From Zhengitettix transpicula (lineage: Eukaryota > Arthropoda > Insecta > Orthoptera > Tetrigidae): a stretch of 64,000 bases of DNA. A model generated the notes under the pieces. The model saw nothing but the letters and a program-made list of their open reading frames with translations. It searched no databases and was not told the DNA's origin. A program made the translations under genes and the position numbers. Below, piece by piece: positions 54,216 through 64,000 of the stretch. Location: the NCBI GenBank assembly GCA_037074705.1, contig CM073596.1, positions 21,178,001 through 21,242,000 on the forward strand, given 5' to 3'. How positions within the stretch are numbered: position 1 is the stretch's first letter; the number at the start of each line of letters is the position of its first letter.

Positions 54216-56702
54216 ATATAAAATTATGAGTATGACTATGTAGACGAAAGCTCCTGTTCTAGTTTTAATAAAGAAATTGACGACTTACAAAAGTTTTTTA
54301 CTATAAATTTATTAAAAATGATTATTAACCAAAATAGCTTTTTTTGACGAAAAATAATCTCTAACGGCAATTTTAGTTGCTGCGTTACGTACGGGACACG
54401 TTTGGTCGCTGTGGTATGATTAAAAATCTTTTTACTGTAAAATGTTTAAGCACCTTGAACAGCAAATATAGTAGCAATCGTAACTTAAATGAAGGCAGAA
54501 CGACGTATGGGTAATAGATAAGTAATAATTGCGTAGGTATATAGTCCTTTTTGCTTTACATTTACAAGCGATTGTCATTTAAAATGAAAGTGCTGTGAAT
54601 TTTTACCCGATTGTTCATCACAAGTCTTTCGGACAAACGTTTAAAAACACATTTGTGGAATGTCTTTATATATTATCCTTTTTTCAAAACTTGCATTTAA
54701 TGTTCTAAAAATTAAAATGATGGTTAGTTAATCACATTTTCAATAGTCAGTTACATACTAGTTAGAATTGTAGTTCTTGTCGTCATTTGAAGTTTTTTAA
54801 CGTCATAGTAACAATTTTAATTACTGGTAGCGGACGCATGCATTTTAATTGTGGTCGATTTTGATACGTGAAGTGTTAAATCACGTTTTATCCTTATTTA
54901 CCAGTCGAATTTCCATATAAATAAAACGCTAGCGTGTCTGTAGGTTCGTTTGAACATACATACTCAATATTGATGACCAATTTGCAATTAATGATCATAT
55001 TTGAGTTTCTACTTTTTCGAGGCAACTCATTATTTTCTACGTGTAACTGAAAGGTCATTCGATTAATAACAATTTCTTTAGGAATATCACTGCTGTGTTA
55101 TATAGTTAATAAAACCAAATAAGACGAGTTCTGCCCATAACTCAAATTAGGGTCTGGATAATTCAGTATCCATTTAGCCACGCAGGATTGATGTACTTCA
55201 TATTATTTTGCGAAACGATACTGCAGATGTAATGACATTTTTACTCACAGCCTTAGAGATGAAGATGCCTTTTTTATAATATGACCTTTCCCCGCTGATA
55301 ATTAAGTGTCTGACTGAGCTGAAAAATAGTTAATTTTTATTTTATATTTATTTTATTACAATATTTACGATGACACAAAGTCAGTATGTTCGTGATATAT
55401 TACTCTTTGGCTGATTATTATGAGTGAAGGCGACTTAAGACGGACAGTAGTGGCAGCAATAAACGTCATAGTTGTGTTTATTCATTCCGTAGGCTGCTCT
55501 ACCACAGACGTAAAGCTTCATATTAGCGTGAAGATGATGTACTCTGTTGCTTTCGGACTACAGATTTTGACGGCGTTTTGTATGAAGTTCAGTCCAGCTC
55601 TGAGCTCAGCAAATACGCAGTTTCAGCATCATATTGCACACTCCTCCGCTTAGTTTCGCGACAATGGATCGTAATGAAGGCGAACATGGCGCACGGATTA
55701 GGAGGTCAAGAGGACTCGATGGAGCACTCATCAACATGTTTTTGTTTACTCATCTCAGCTAATCCTTCTACCAAAACATCTCGGCATGAGGTAAAACTTC
55801 GTACTCGCAACATACGTCACATACGTAATTGCTTACTTAATGACCACAAAATCAATTGCTGTAATTCACATTCGTTTTATTTAGCTTAAACATTACGGGG
55901 AGAAACGAATTCCAGTTAAGAAAAAATAATTAGAAAATTTAAATATCAACAATCGCCAATAGGTAATTAATTAGTCAGCTAAAAGTTCATTTTATAATCA
56001 CCATGAAAATGTTTTGGACAGAAATATATTACACAGGTCTAGTCTGGTGGAAAACTAGGTAAAAGTTCTCAAGAAATATAGTAAATATAAAATATTAATT
56101 TTTACAAAATAAATGCAACACTCAGTCCGGAAACATTCAAGTATTTACTTTTATTTTCATACTTGAATTAAATAATCAACATTCCGTCTCTTATTTCCGG
56201 ACTTCAGTTAATACAGATTCAAATACAGAAAGATCTCCATTTAAATAATAATTATATTAATTATGTGAATTTTCATTTAAAGATTATATTTAATAAAAAA
56301 AACTTGAAAATTCAAATGCAGATATGAACAACAATTACAGGATCTAAAAAAGAGAAAATGTCAGAATGATACGGAACATTTACTTTGTGTGACGTCTCAA
56401 GCGATCATATCACGACGTGTTGTTGTAAATATTAGTTCCGTCTCGTGAAAAATTAAATTACCTTGACGTTCGTTGTGTGAAGAGCTAGAAAAGTAACGTT
56501 AAATAAATCGGGGGGAGGAGACAATAATAGAAAGAAATTGATCAAAAATATCCACTGATCAAATGTTGAATTTGGACTAAATTGAAAGATTTTCGAATAT
56601 CTTCGAATAATTATTTATATATATATATAGTATTGGGACAACTTTTAAGTAAATAAAAGCCAATTTGAAGTCAGAAAAATAATATTTATTTATGGAAAAA
56701 TT
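54216..56702. other. AT-rich non-coding region
   Basis: Frames of 77 and 103 codons at 55420 and 55578 overlap in different phases, without domains. No repeats traced. Confidence 0.4.
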
Positions 56703-56740
56703 GCAAAACGTTTCGTCACTAACTTTGCGACTGCTTCAGG
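56703..56740 (-). repeat. Hammerhead-core-like site
   Basis: Minus strand: CCTGAAGC, A, stem GTCGC with GTGAC around AAAGTTA, then GAAACGTTTTGC. The stem pairs fully (one G-U). The core has CUGAAGC instead of CUGAAGA. Confidence 0.5.
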
Positions 56741-59700
56741 TTGAAGTTTAACAATAAAAAACCAAACAAAATAATTTCAATGATTAAAATAATTTTTTAA
56801 AAAAAACATGGCAGAAAACAACCTAAATAAATTAAGGGGGAACTTACAAATTTTGATAATCAGGTCATTCTCCCTTGTTCTACCATGCCCGAAAAATACA
56901 CCATTTAAAAAGGGAACGTGTATAAACTAAGACTGTTGAGTGCGGTTTACAATTGAAACAATTTATAATTTAAAAAATTTAATAATATATAATTAAATAT
57001 TACAAAATGTTGTCATAAATTTAGTTCAAATTGTTAGTATCATTTTTTATATTGATAACATTTTTATATAATAAATAATATAATAATCTCGAGAAATTGT
57101 TCGTTCCTACATAAAAAATGGATGCATAGGTAGCGACGTAACTTAGTTTAATTTTCCAGAAATAATATATTTTATCTGTCTTCAAATTTTGCAGTTGTTT
57201 ATTTATAAAAATATTTTCGAAGTTCCATCGCTCTGTGGGGGAAAATATTTCGGTATATTGATAATTTGATGCGCTAATCTATTAATAATAACCCCAAAAC
57301 TACTTCGTCCTGATTTCGTCGAGTAGGCAAGACATTTTCTGTAGTACTTTACTACCCACGTGCAAATTTTTTTTCAAAAAAATAAGGTTAATAACATATT
57401 AAGAAAATATTGGGACTGATATCTGAGTGTGAGGAGCCATCGTTCCAATTATTTTACCTCATGAAAGTAATTTATTCGAAACCAAATTTCCTTAAATAAT
57501 TATTAAATCTACTGCATTCCTTACACAGACAGTCATAGAATGCATGCTTCGTAAAGTGTTAAATTCAAAAGACTTTTTAGTCAAGTTCTGTGGCTTGATA
57601 AGTAACTAATTGCAACCTGCACTGAAAGTTGGCGTTAACGTCTTTCTCCTGCAACGGTCAAGCCCGTGTCGTGGAATTCTAAGGGGCACAGAGGCTGGCT
57701 GTCCCGGAAGACGTATCGCTTGTCCCTACAAAAAGCCGTGTGAATGATGCATGACGGGATTAGGGCCTGCTTTAGCACACGCCTTTTCGCAGGTTCCCTG
57801 CCTTTACAAAGTCCACTCGCCCGATCAATCCCTGCCCATAAATAAATTATTATATCGTTGAAGTTATAGAACAAACAATTTCATCGATCCAACCAAAATG
57901 TAGGTTTTAATCTTTTTCTCCCCCTGTTAACTGATTTTACTCGCCAGTGCTGTGAGTAAAATTAATTAAAATTTAAAAAAATTCTAGCAAAGTAAAATAG
58001 TTTTATTTAGAGAAATTAAAAATAATCTTAAATTTAATAGTCAGTAGACCCTATAAAAAGCCAAAAATTTTGAACTTGATAATATTATTTTTGAATATGT
58101 TTAAAACACCAAAAATGATACCGGAATTTCTGAAAACTTTATTATAAAATAAATAATTGCCTATTGTCTTTGTTTGTTGATGGAATATATTTCTTCATGG
58201 ACGCTATTAATTAATAATAATTAGTATTAATATAAATACTTTTGGGGACAGTCATTGATTGATTGAAAATGTTTCTTGAAGTATATTTACTATCAAAATA
58301 TTATTTTTCATTTTCAATACTAGAATTAAATTTATAAATGTATGATATATCATTATATTAATTATTAAGTTTTACACATGGCAATGTTTATAGTGTTTGT
58401 GTCTGGTCCTAAAGAAACACGTGTACGAAATTTGGTCAAATTTTCACTACGTCTTTACATTTTTAAGCGGAACATCCACACAAACAAACAGTCTATATTA
58501 TTTATTAGACTTATTTTTCTATTCCAAAATTGTTTTAATTAGTTTTGATTTCCTAAGAAGCCTTCGGCAATTGCAATAGCACCACACATCAAAAACACAA
58601 TACATTTACAATTGATTTCCCTTTAATAATCTATAATTTAAAACCAATTTATCAATATATTATTAAATCTGTACATATAAACACATTAATTATATTATGA
58701 AATATAAAATGCTTACTTTTATAATTGAGACTCATTAAAAACTTTTGGTTTCCAAAATATTAGTATTTGTAATTGAAGTACTCTGTATAAGTTAATTCTA
58801 TTCAATAAAAGTTTCTTTAATTTGTTGTAATTATTATTTCTTATCATCGAATGATATTTTTTCATATATTGATTGACATAATGCCCCATAGTCATGTGTT
58901 CGTCTCTGTCCCACGGTACTCCGCGTTCCATTATGCACGTTAATCCGTGATGCCGTGTTGATCAACGATTATGGGCGCCGTTCCGCGATGTTCGCGTGTT
59001 TACCACGTTGATCGAAGATTAACAATCCGCGGCACCACCAAGAATACTACTGTTATCGCGGCGCTTCCCCACCCCCGCGTTCCGTGGAGGTTTGGGTCAA
59101 CACCCTCTCAGCTAAGACAGAGCGCCCTCGGAGAACCACAGCGCTTCCCCAAAACACTCGCATGCGACGCTGTTGGCTGGCCAAAGATAATCCATTCAAT
59201 AGGATCATAAATTCCACCCCTCCCCCTCCCCCCTTACGTACAGAAACTGAATATAATATTCTGATTAGTGGGAAAATTCTTTGACAGAAAATATCAAAGA
59301 ACTTTTGGATAAACGGGACAAAGCGTGTTCTCGTAATAAAATGAGCACAAAAATCATGAATATTGAACAGATAAAACAAAATTTCGAAATAAACTTTATA
59401 AAAAAAATTTCTTATCTGCCAAGTCGTTCAAATTTTCCTCCCTAGGCTACGTTGACATTTAAAAGATTGCTAAGGTAAGGTATAAAATGAGCTAAATGGC
59501 ATAAATTCTCTCTAGCTTATTGTTTGTTGCACAGCTAGGCAAATTTATGGAACGACTTCGGAAGACAATAACTGTAAAACTGTCGGCCGTCGTGACAGAG
59601 AAAGAGCTTGTTGTTGCCGCCTTGAGGCGCCGCTATTGCGTTAGTCCTCTCGTTTTTCTCGTCGCTTTGCTACCCCCATCCCCCTACCCCACCGCCTCGG

Positions 59701-60252
59701 TGATTTAGTCGTTTCCCTGCAACATTCATCACAGGCGCCCCTGAGAGCTAGGCACTGCCTTCGAGCACGCAATTCATGTTGTTGCAGTCTTTGTTAATTC
59801 CCCAACACCTTTGCTCGGAATCGCTCTAGATATATACCTTGACGATCGAATTCGTGGTTTAACTGCTGACTGCTTCATTTCCAAGGTTGGCGTACAGTTT
59901 CTGGAAAATGCTCCCATTAAAAAATCCGCACTTCTTTAAATACTGTTATTCTAGAGACGAAGTGGAAGAAGGTTAATTATCTTTGGGCAGAAAATCTTTG
60001 ACTGATCAAGTTTATTGAATATCCACCTTGAGAAATAACATAAATATCGTTGGGATATAGCCACATAGACTCATTGATTATATTCAAACTATATTTAAAA
60101 TAGTTTATCTGTAAACATAATTATATATATAATTAATATAATACATATAAATAAATAATTAAAAATTAACCAATAAATAACTGGGATAATTAACCCTTTC
60201 CAGTACTTAGAACGAGAATTCAGAGTTTACATTTGTAGTGACAAAATAGATA
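56741..60252. other. AT-rich non-coding with three GC-balanced islands
   Basis: Islands lie at 57640-57860, 58900-59230 and 59510-59860. A short imperfect duplication (CGTGTTGATCAACGATTA and CACGTTGATCGAAGATTA) lies at 58953 and 59004. Frames of 60-108 codons on both strands have no domain. Confidence 0.35.
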
Positions 60253-60288
60253 GCCAACGTTTCGTCTCAATTTTGGGACATCGTCAAG
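60253..60288 (-). repeat. Hammerhead-core-like site
   Basis: Minus strand: TTGACGA, T, stem GTCCC with GAGAC around AAAATT, then GAAACGTTGG. One substitution in the first core segment (C to U) and one stem mismatch. Confidence 0.5.
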
Positions 60289-60848
60289 TCATTGATCTAA
60301 ATTAGTCAGAATAAAGGTGCTTAATTTAATAAATCTATAAAATATTATTTTTAATGTCACGACTGTTAAAAAAGGATCATTAAATTTTTAAAAATATTTT
60401 CATTTAGAAACATCAATTTCGGAAAATTTTTTAGTACGAGTAGTAAACGAAGAATCACGACTTCCAAAATTGACTAAGAAAATAATTTAAATTTAAATGA
60501 CGCGCAGGCTGTAGTTTAAAAATGATCGACGAAGCAGAGTGATAAATTTAGTTTCAGACAATACAAAACCGATTGATATCTTACAGTGATAAAATATTTT
60601 TATTTGAGTCTAAAAGTATGATTACGAAACAAAATACCAAATTTCCAGTCATCCGATAATTATAGAAATATTTTACGCCAGATGTTTTTGTAAAAAGACA
60701 ATCTATAGTAGGAGCTTTTGCCCTCTCATGCTGTATATTCTTGGTTTTTGTAACAGCAATCAAGTGATGATTTATAATAAACCGAAGACTGGAATTTTGT
60801 ACTTTAATTATAATTAAAGATAATTATAATTATTTATCAGTCTCGACA
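60289..60848. other. Non-coding stretch
   Basis: AT-rich. The 60-codon minus-strand frame at 60581-60763 is not supported. Confidence 0.45.
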
Positions 60849-60850
60849 TA

Positions 60851-62136
60851 CCACTGTGATCAAAAAGTAAGGTGAAATTGTCATTTAAAACTCCCGGGTA
60901 TTAGGAAGGCAGGTAATTTTTTTTTCCAAGTTGGTATTACTGTCTATAATATTTTCCAAGCGTCTGTTTGTTAAAAGGTTTAATTATCTCCGAGTTACAC
61001 GTGTTTTTGTAAACAACAAAAAGTGAATTTTTCTATTTTTGTAATGGGTGATTTTGTTGAGCAAAGAACTTGCATCAAATTTTGTTTTCGGAACGAATAT
61101 TCTTGTACGGACACGTTTAAACTGTTGCGGAAGGCGTTGGTGATCAAAATATGGCACAAAAAAACGTTTATAAGTGGTACAACGAGTTCAAAGACGGCCG
61201 AGAACGCGTTGAAGACGAACCGCGCTCTGGACGACCATCAACGTCTACCGACGAGGGCCACGTCAAAATAATCAAAGATTTGGTGCCTTAAAATCGTCGA
61301 TGGACAATCAGAGATCTCGCTGATAGTGTTGGAATATCATTTGGCTCAGCCCAAACCATTTTGAAGAATGTTTTGTGTCTCAAACGCGTCAATTCTCGAT
61401 TGGTACCAAAATCGCTCCATTTTTTGGAAAAAAAACCCGTCGCGTTGATGTGTGTGAAACTTTGCTGTCTGACAATCAGGACCACTTGAAATGCATCATT
61501 ACTGGAGATGAGCCTTGGATTTACGCATACGATCCTGAAACCACCGACCAATCCAGCGAATATCGTGCAAAAGGTGAAGCAAGACCGAAAAGTCGATCGA
61601 AAATCAAGGTCAAGTTGACAGTTTTCTTTTATTATCGTGGTGTGGTGCACTATGAATTCCTTCCGCCGGGCCAAACTGTCAACAAAGAATATTATTTGAG
61701 CGTTATGCGTCGTTTGCGTGAAGCTATTCGTCTGAAACGGCCGGAATTATGGGCGAACAACTCTTGGTTCCTTCATCCCGATAATGCACCATGTCATACT
61801 GCATTGGTTCTTCGCGACGTTTTTGCCTAAAACTCGACTCATATCGTTCCGCAACCACCGTATTCGCCTGATTTGGCTGATTAGCGACTTCTGGCTATTC
61901 AGCAAACTCAAAAGGACATTGCGGGGACGCCGTTTTGACACGATTGAGGAGATAAAAACCGAATCGAAGAAGGTCTTGAAGGCTATACCGGAAAAAGACT
62001 ATTCCGACTGTTTCGATGACTGGAAAAAGCGTTGGAAAAGGTGCGTTTTATCGGACGGAGAGGAAATTTATTTGGAAGAATAAATAACAAATTTATATTT
62101 TATAAATAAATTAACCTTACTTTTTGTTCACAGTTG
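60851..62136 (+). mobile_element. mariner DNA transposon (1286 bp) with both terminal inverted repeats
   Basis: Left end CCACTGTGATCAAAAAGTAA at 60851 mirrors the right end, whose complement reads CAACTGTGAACAAAAAGTAA, over about 26 bp with three mismatches. Both ends are flanked by TA (60849-60850, 62137-62138), the target duplication of Tc1/mariner elements. At 1286 bp it has the usual mariner size and encloses the degraded transposase. It sits in AT-rich DNA. The ends are well kept, so they could in principle be recognised by a related transposase acting in trans. Confidence 0.95.
61023..62083 (+). pseudogene. mariner transposase (D34D type), inactivated
   Basis: Cut-and-paste transposase in pieces. 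The start is near 61023-61044 (MGDFVEQRTCIKFCFRNEYS, the N-terminal helix-turn-helix region). A 1-nt deletion near 61139 moves the frame to VYKWYNEFKDGRERVEDEPR and SGRPST. A stop sits at about 61288 (after KDLVP). A shift lies in the A-run near 61430. Then the first catalytic Asp in ITGDEPWIYAYDPET, YYRGVVHYEFLPPG and the second Asp in HPDNAPCHT follow. A stop is at 61828-61830, and an extra nucleotide near 61879 separates PPYSPDLA from the third Asp in DFWLFSKLK. The C-terminus ends EEIYLEE at 62083. Two stops and about three frameshifts make it non-functional. Confidence 0.95.
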
Positions 62137-62138
62137 TA

Positions 62139-62859
62139 TATTGTTATTTCGTGAAAAATATTAATAAAGAAGCACCATTAAAAGCGTGACAGCGTATAAT
62201 ACAAAATGAAATATATGGATTGTCCTAAAATTTTTGTTGAGTGAAAATACAGAACCCTTGAATGATAATTTGTGAGTCATGGCTTGCATGCTACCTCATA
62301 CATGCATACAGTCTCCCTTGTTTTGACGTCCCCTTTTTATTATTTTTACCTCACTTGCGGTGCCACGAGCTGTCTTTTGTGTGTCGGTCTGGTGCAGCGT
62401 GTGGCTCTTCTCCCTGACTGTAAACACGCCCTCTTCCTGAGTATCGCGTTACAACTTCAGCGGCTGCAGACGCCCTTAATAGAAAGAGCTATTGTCAATC
62501 CCGACGGCAGTAAAAAAAAAAGTATCGGGCGCTTCGGCTCAAAAATTACGCCTCGAAAAAAAAAATCAATCAGCGGGAACGAACACAATATTGCACGTGC
62601 TCAGAAGCGGCAGGACACGTGTCTCGGTCTGCTTGGCAATTATTACGGGAGCGAAAATCGTCACTGCCAGTAGTATATATGCAATAAATAGGTGGCGGAG
62701 CAATTAGGGTGAAAATAATTACACACAGACCAAAATTATTCAATACTTCCGCAAAGTAAAGACCATGACAGACCCCGGAATTTTTTTAAAGTATATAAAT
62801 CCTTAATATGGTAATGACAATATTAAAAATAGGCAGCGGTATAACAAAAGAAATCACAG
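62139..62859. other. Non-coding stretch with balanced island 62290-62710
   Basis: A 133-codon frame (62272-62673) and an overlapping 71-codon one show no domain. Two A-runs within it make Lys stretches. Confidence 0.35.
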
Positions 62860-63252
62860 GTTCGTCCCATACTCGAGTATGGTGCAAGTTTTTGGGATCT
62901 TACAGACGTATGAGGTCTAGAAAAACTTTGGAGTGGATATGGTCACGGCCGAGCTAAGGTAGAGAAATTAAGATGGGAAACTTTGGTAATAAGAAGGGAG
63001 AAAGATAGGCTTTGCGCTCTAGTTAAATAGTATACAAGAAACTTATCGTAGGAAGACAAACGGGATAAGATTGAAAAACCAACTTATAGTGGGAGAGGTT
63101 ATCACAAATTTAAAATCAAAACGGCAACCGCGAAAAAAAAACGGACGAAGGGAAATTTTAATTATTAAACATATTGATAGTCGATTGGAACAATTCACTT
63201 GCAGCACCGTTAGAGAAAAATCATCCGACAATAAGAAGGTTTAAACAAATCT
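62860..63252 (+). pseudogene. LINE polymerase C-terminal relic (jockey/CR1-like)
   Basis: In three phases: VRPILEYGASFWDLTDV at 62860 (the conserved 'RPxLEYGxxxWDP' motif after the RT palm), KVEKLRWETLVIRREKDRLC with ALVK at 62952-63027, and DWNNSLAAPLEKNHPTIRRF at about 63180-63241 (the terminal 'xxWNxLP' motif). Several stops and shifts lie between. It shares its middle block with 51698-51800, so two copies of one LINE group are present. No upstream RT or endonuclease remains. Confidence 0.85.
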
Positions 63253-63309
63253 AAATAGATTAGTTAAGTGAAATTTTGTATTTTTCTTAAAAAGAAAAAA
63301 ATAGGAAGC

Positions 63310-63352
63310 AAAAGGAAATCCAGAAATTCGTTGTTAAATAGGTCGATAAAGA
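63310..63352 (+). repeat. 42-bp flank duplicate, left copy
   Basis: AAAGGAAATCCAGAAATTCG and TTGTTAAATAGGTCGATAAA recur at 63888-63929 with few changes, on the other side of FB copy L. Confidence 0.85.
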
Positions 63353-63396
63353 CAAATAAAGAAAATTTAGGAGTACTTGGAAGGATATTTTTTTTT

Positions 63397-63878
63397 GGGT
63401 AACAGGCTACGTGATGGTAATCCACTCTGGGCAACTCCCCTTTAATAGCATAGGAAGGGATTTGAAAGGGGAGATGCGGAAGGGTAGAGGAAGGTAGCCA
63501 AGGGTAACTAGGGCCCCCGGGCCATGTTTTAAGGATCCTACCCGGCATTCGCCTAAAGAAATGCAGGACACACCCTAGGAAAACCTGCATCAGGTAGGTC
63601 GGGCATTGGGTACTTGTCCAACGCCCTTCCGATAGTGGGAGAGGAGTTTGCTGTGGGGACGCAGCATTCCCTTCTCCGTGCCTTGACCAGTTTAGGAGGC
63701 AGGTGGCCGACTATACCAATGACAATAGCGGACAACTCTTACCTTATGCCTAAGGCCTGTGACCCCGGAACATACACCTCTCAGAACAGGCCGAGGAGCC
63801 TTGGTTTGTGGGAACCTTAGTTCAAAAACGGAGAGGAAAAGGCATACCCAAAGGTAGCCCCTTCGTATCTCTCCTAAA
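63397..63878 (+). mobile_element. FB foldback-family copy L
   Basis: Forward, from GGGTAACAGGCTACGTGATG to CTTCGTATCTCTCCTAAAAA, with all centre landmarks but without the internal hairpins and right arm. Frames at 63264 and 63553 (minus), 63614, 63692 (minus) and 63808 are by-products. Confidence 0.9.
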
Positions 63879-63887
63879 AAATTCCAA

Positions 63888-63929
63888 AAGGAAATCCAGA
63901 TATTCATTGTTAAATAGTTCGATAAAGAA
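63888..63929 (+). repeat. 42-bp flank duplicate, right copy
   Basis: Second copy of 63310-63352. It lies between FB copy L and the inverted FB copy M. Confidence 0.85.
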
Positions 63930-63933
63930 AATA

Positions 63934-64000
63934 GAACCTTTTAGGAGAGATACGAAGGGGCTACCTTTGGGTATGCCTTTTCCTCTCCGTTTTTGAGCTA
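63934..64000 (-). mobile_element. FB foldback-family copy M (cut by window end)
   Basis: TTTTAGGAGAGATACGAAGG and TTTGGGTATGCCTTTTCCTC are the exact complement of the inner end of copy L (63830-63878). It continues past the window edge, so L and M face each other across a 55-bp spacer. Confidence 0.9.

Noticed and set aside
62272..62673. 133-codon plus-strand open frame
   Set aside because: Low-complexity Lys runs from A-tracts, an overlapping alternative frame, and no domain.

Overview
This window looks like intergenic or intronic DNA from a large, repeat-rich eukaryotic genome, most probably an insect. The evidence is an AT-rich background, long (TA)n tracts, a decayed mariner transposon, several decayed non-LTR retrotransposons of types common in arthropods, and LTR remnants that sit in (TA)n tracts. 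A polyneopteran host (cockroach, termite or stick-insect type) is plausible, but that is an impression of repeat style and not demonstrated. I found no host protein-coding gene I can support: all open frames are short, many lie inside repeats, and none shows a recognised host domain or a convincing exon chain. No tRNA or rRNA gene and no CRISPR array was seen.

Layout. 0-8.4 kb: an LTR remnant with two primer-binding-site-like motifs, a (TA)n tract, locally duplicated segments, one copy of a 0.58-kb dispersed repeat (repeat P), one copy of a foldback repeat family (called FB here), a degenerate tandem array and a 235-bp hairpin element. 8.4-18 kb: half of a short inverted-repeat element (family IR), the second repeat P, a 44-bp minisatellite, a LINE 3' half with RNase H and a terminal Cys/His motif, and a solo LTR inside a (TA)n tract. 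18-36.7 kb: mostly single-copy-looking, AT-rich DNA with a few balanced-composition islands, one LINE tail, a complete IR element and a tRNA-derived SINE candidate. 36.7-52.3 kb: a dense cluster of FB copies, a second repeat (R2, no relation to the rDNA R2 element) often joined to FB, and a LINE reverse-transcriptase relic interrupted by one FB-R2 composite. 52.3-64 kb: microsatellites, LTR-end fragments, a mariner with intact ends but a broken transposase, another LINE tail and a terminal FB inverted pair.

The most interesting signal is a set of about fourteen short sites, spread over at least four repeat contexts, that read like the hammerhead-ribozyme core (CUGANGA, hairpin, GAAAC). Some sit as inverted pairs inside hairpin-forming elements. 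The second is the FB family: its most complete copy is about 0.76 kb with ~200-bp terminal inverted repeats and no recognisable protein. It occurs about 15 times here as whole, half and nested copies. Its function, mode of movement and any link to the ribozyme-like sites are inference.
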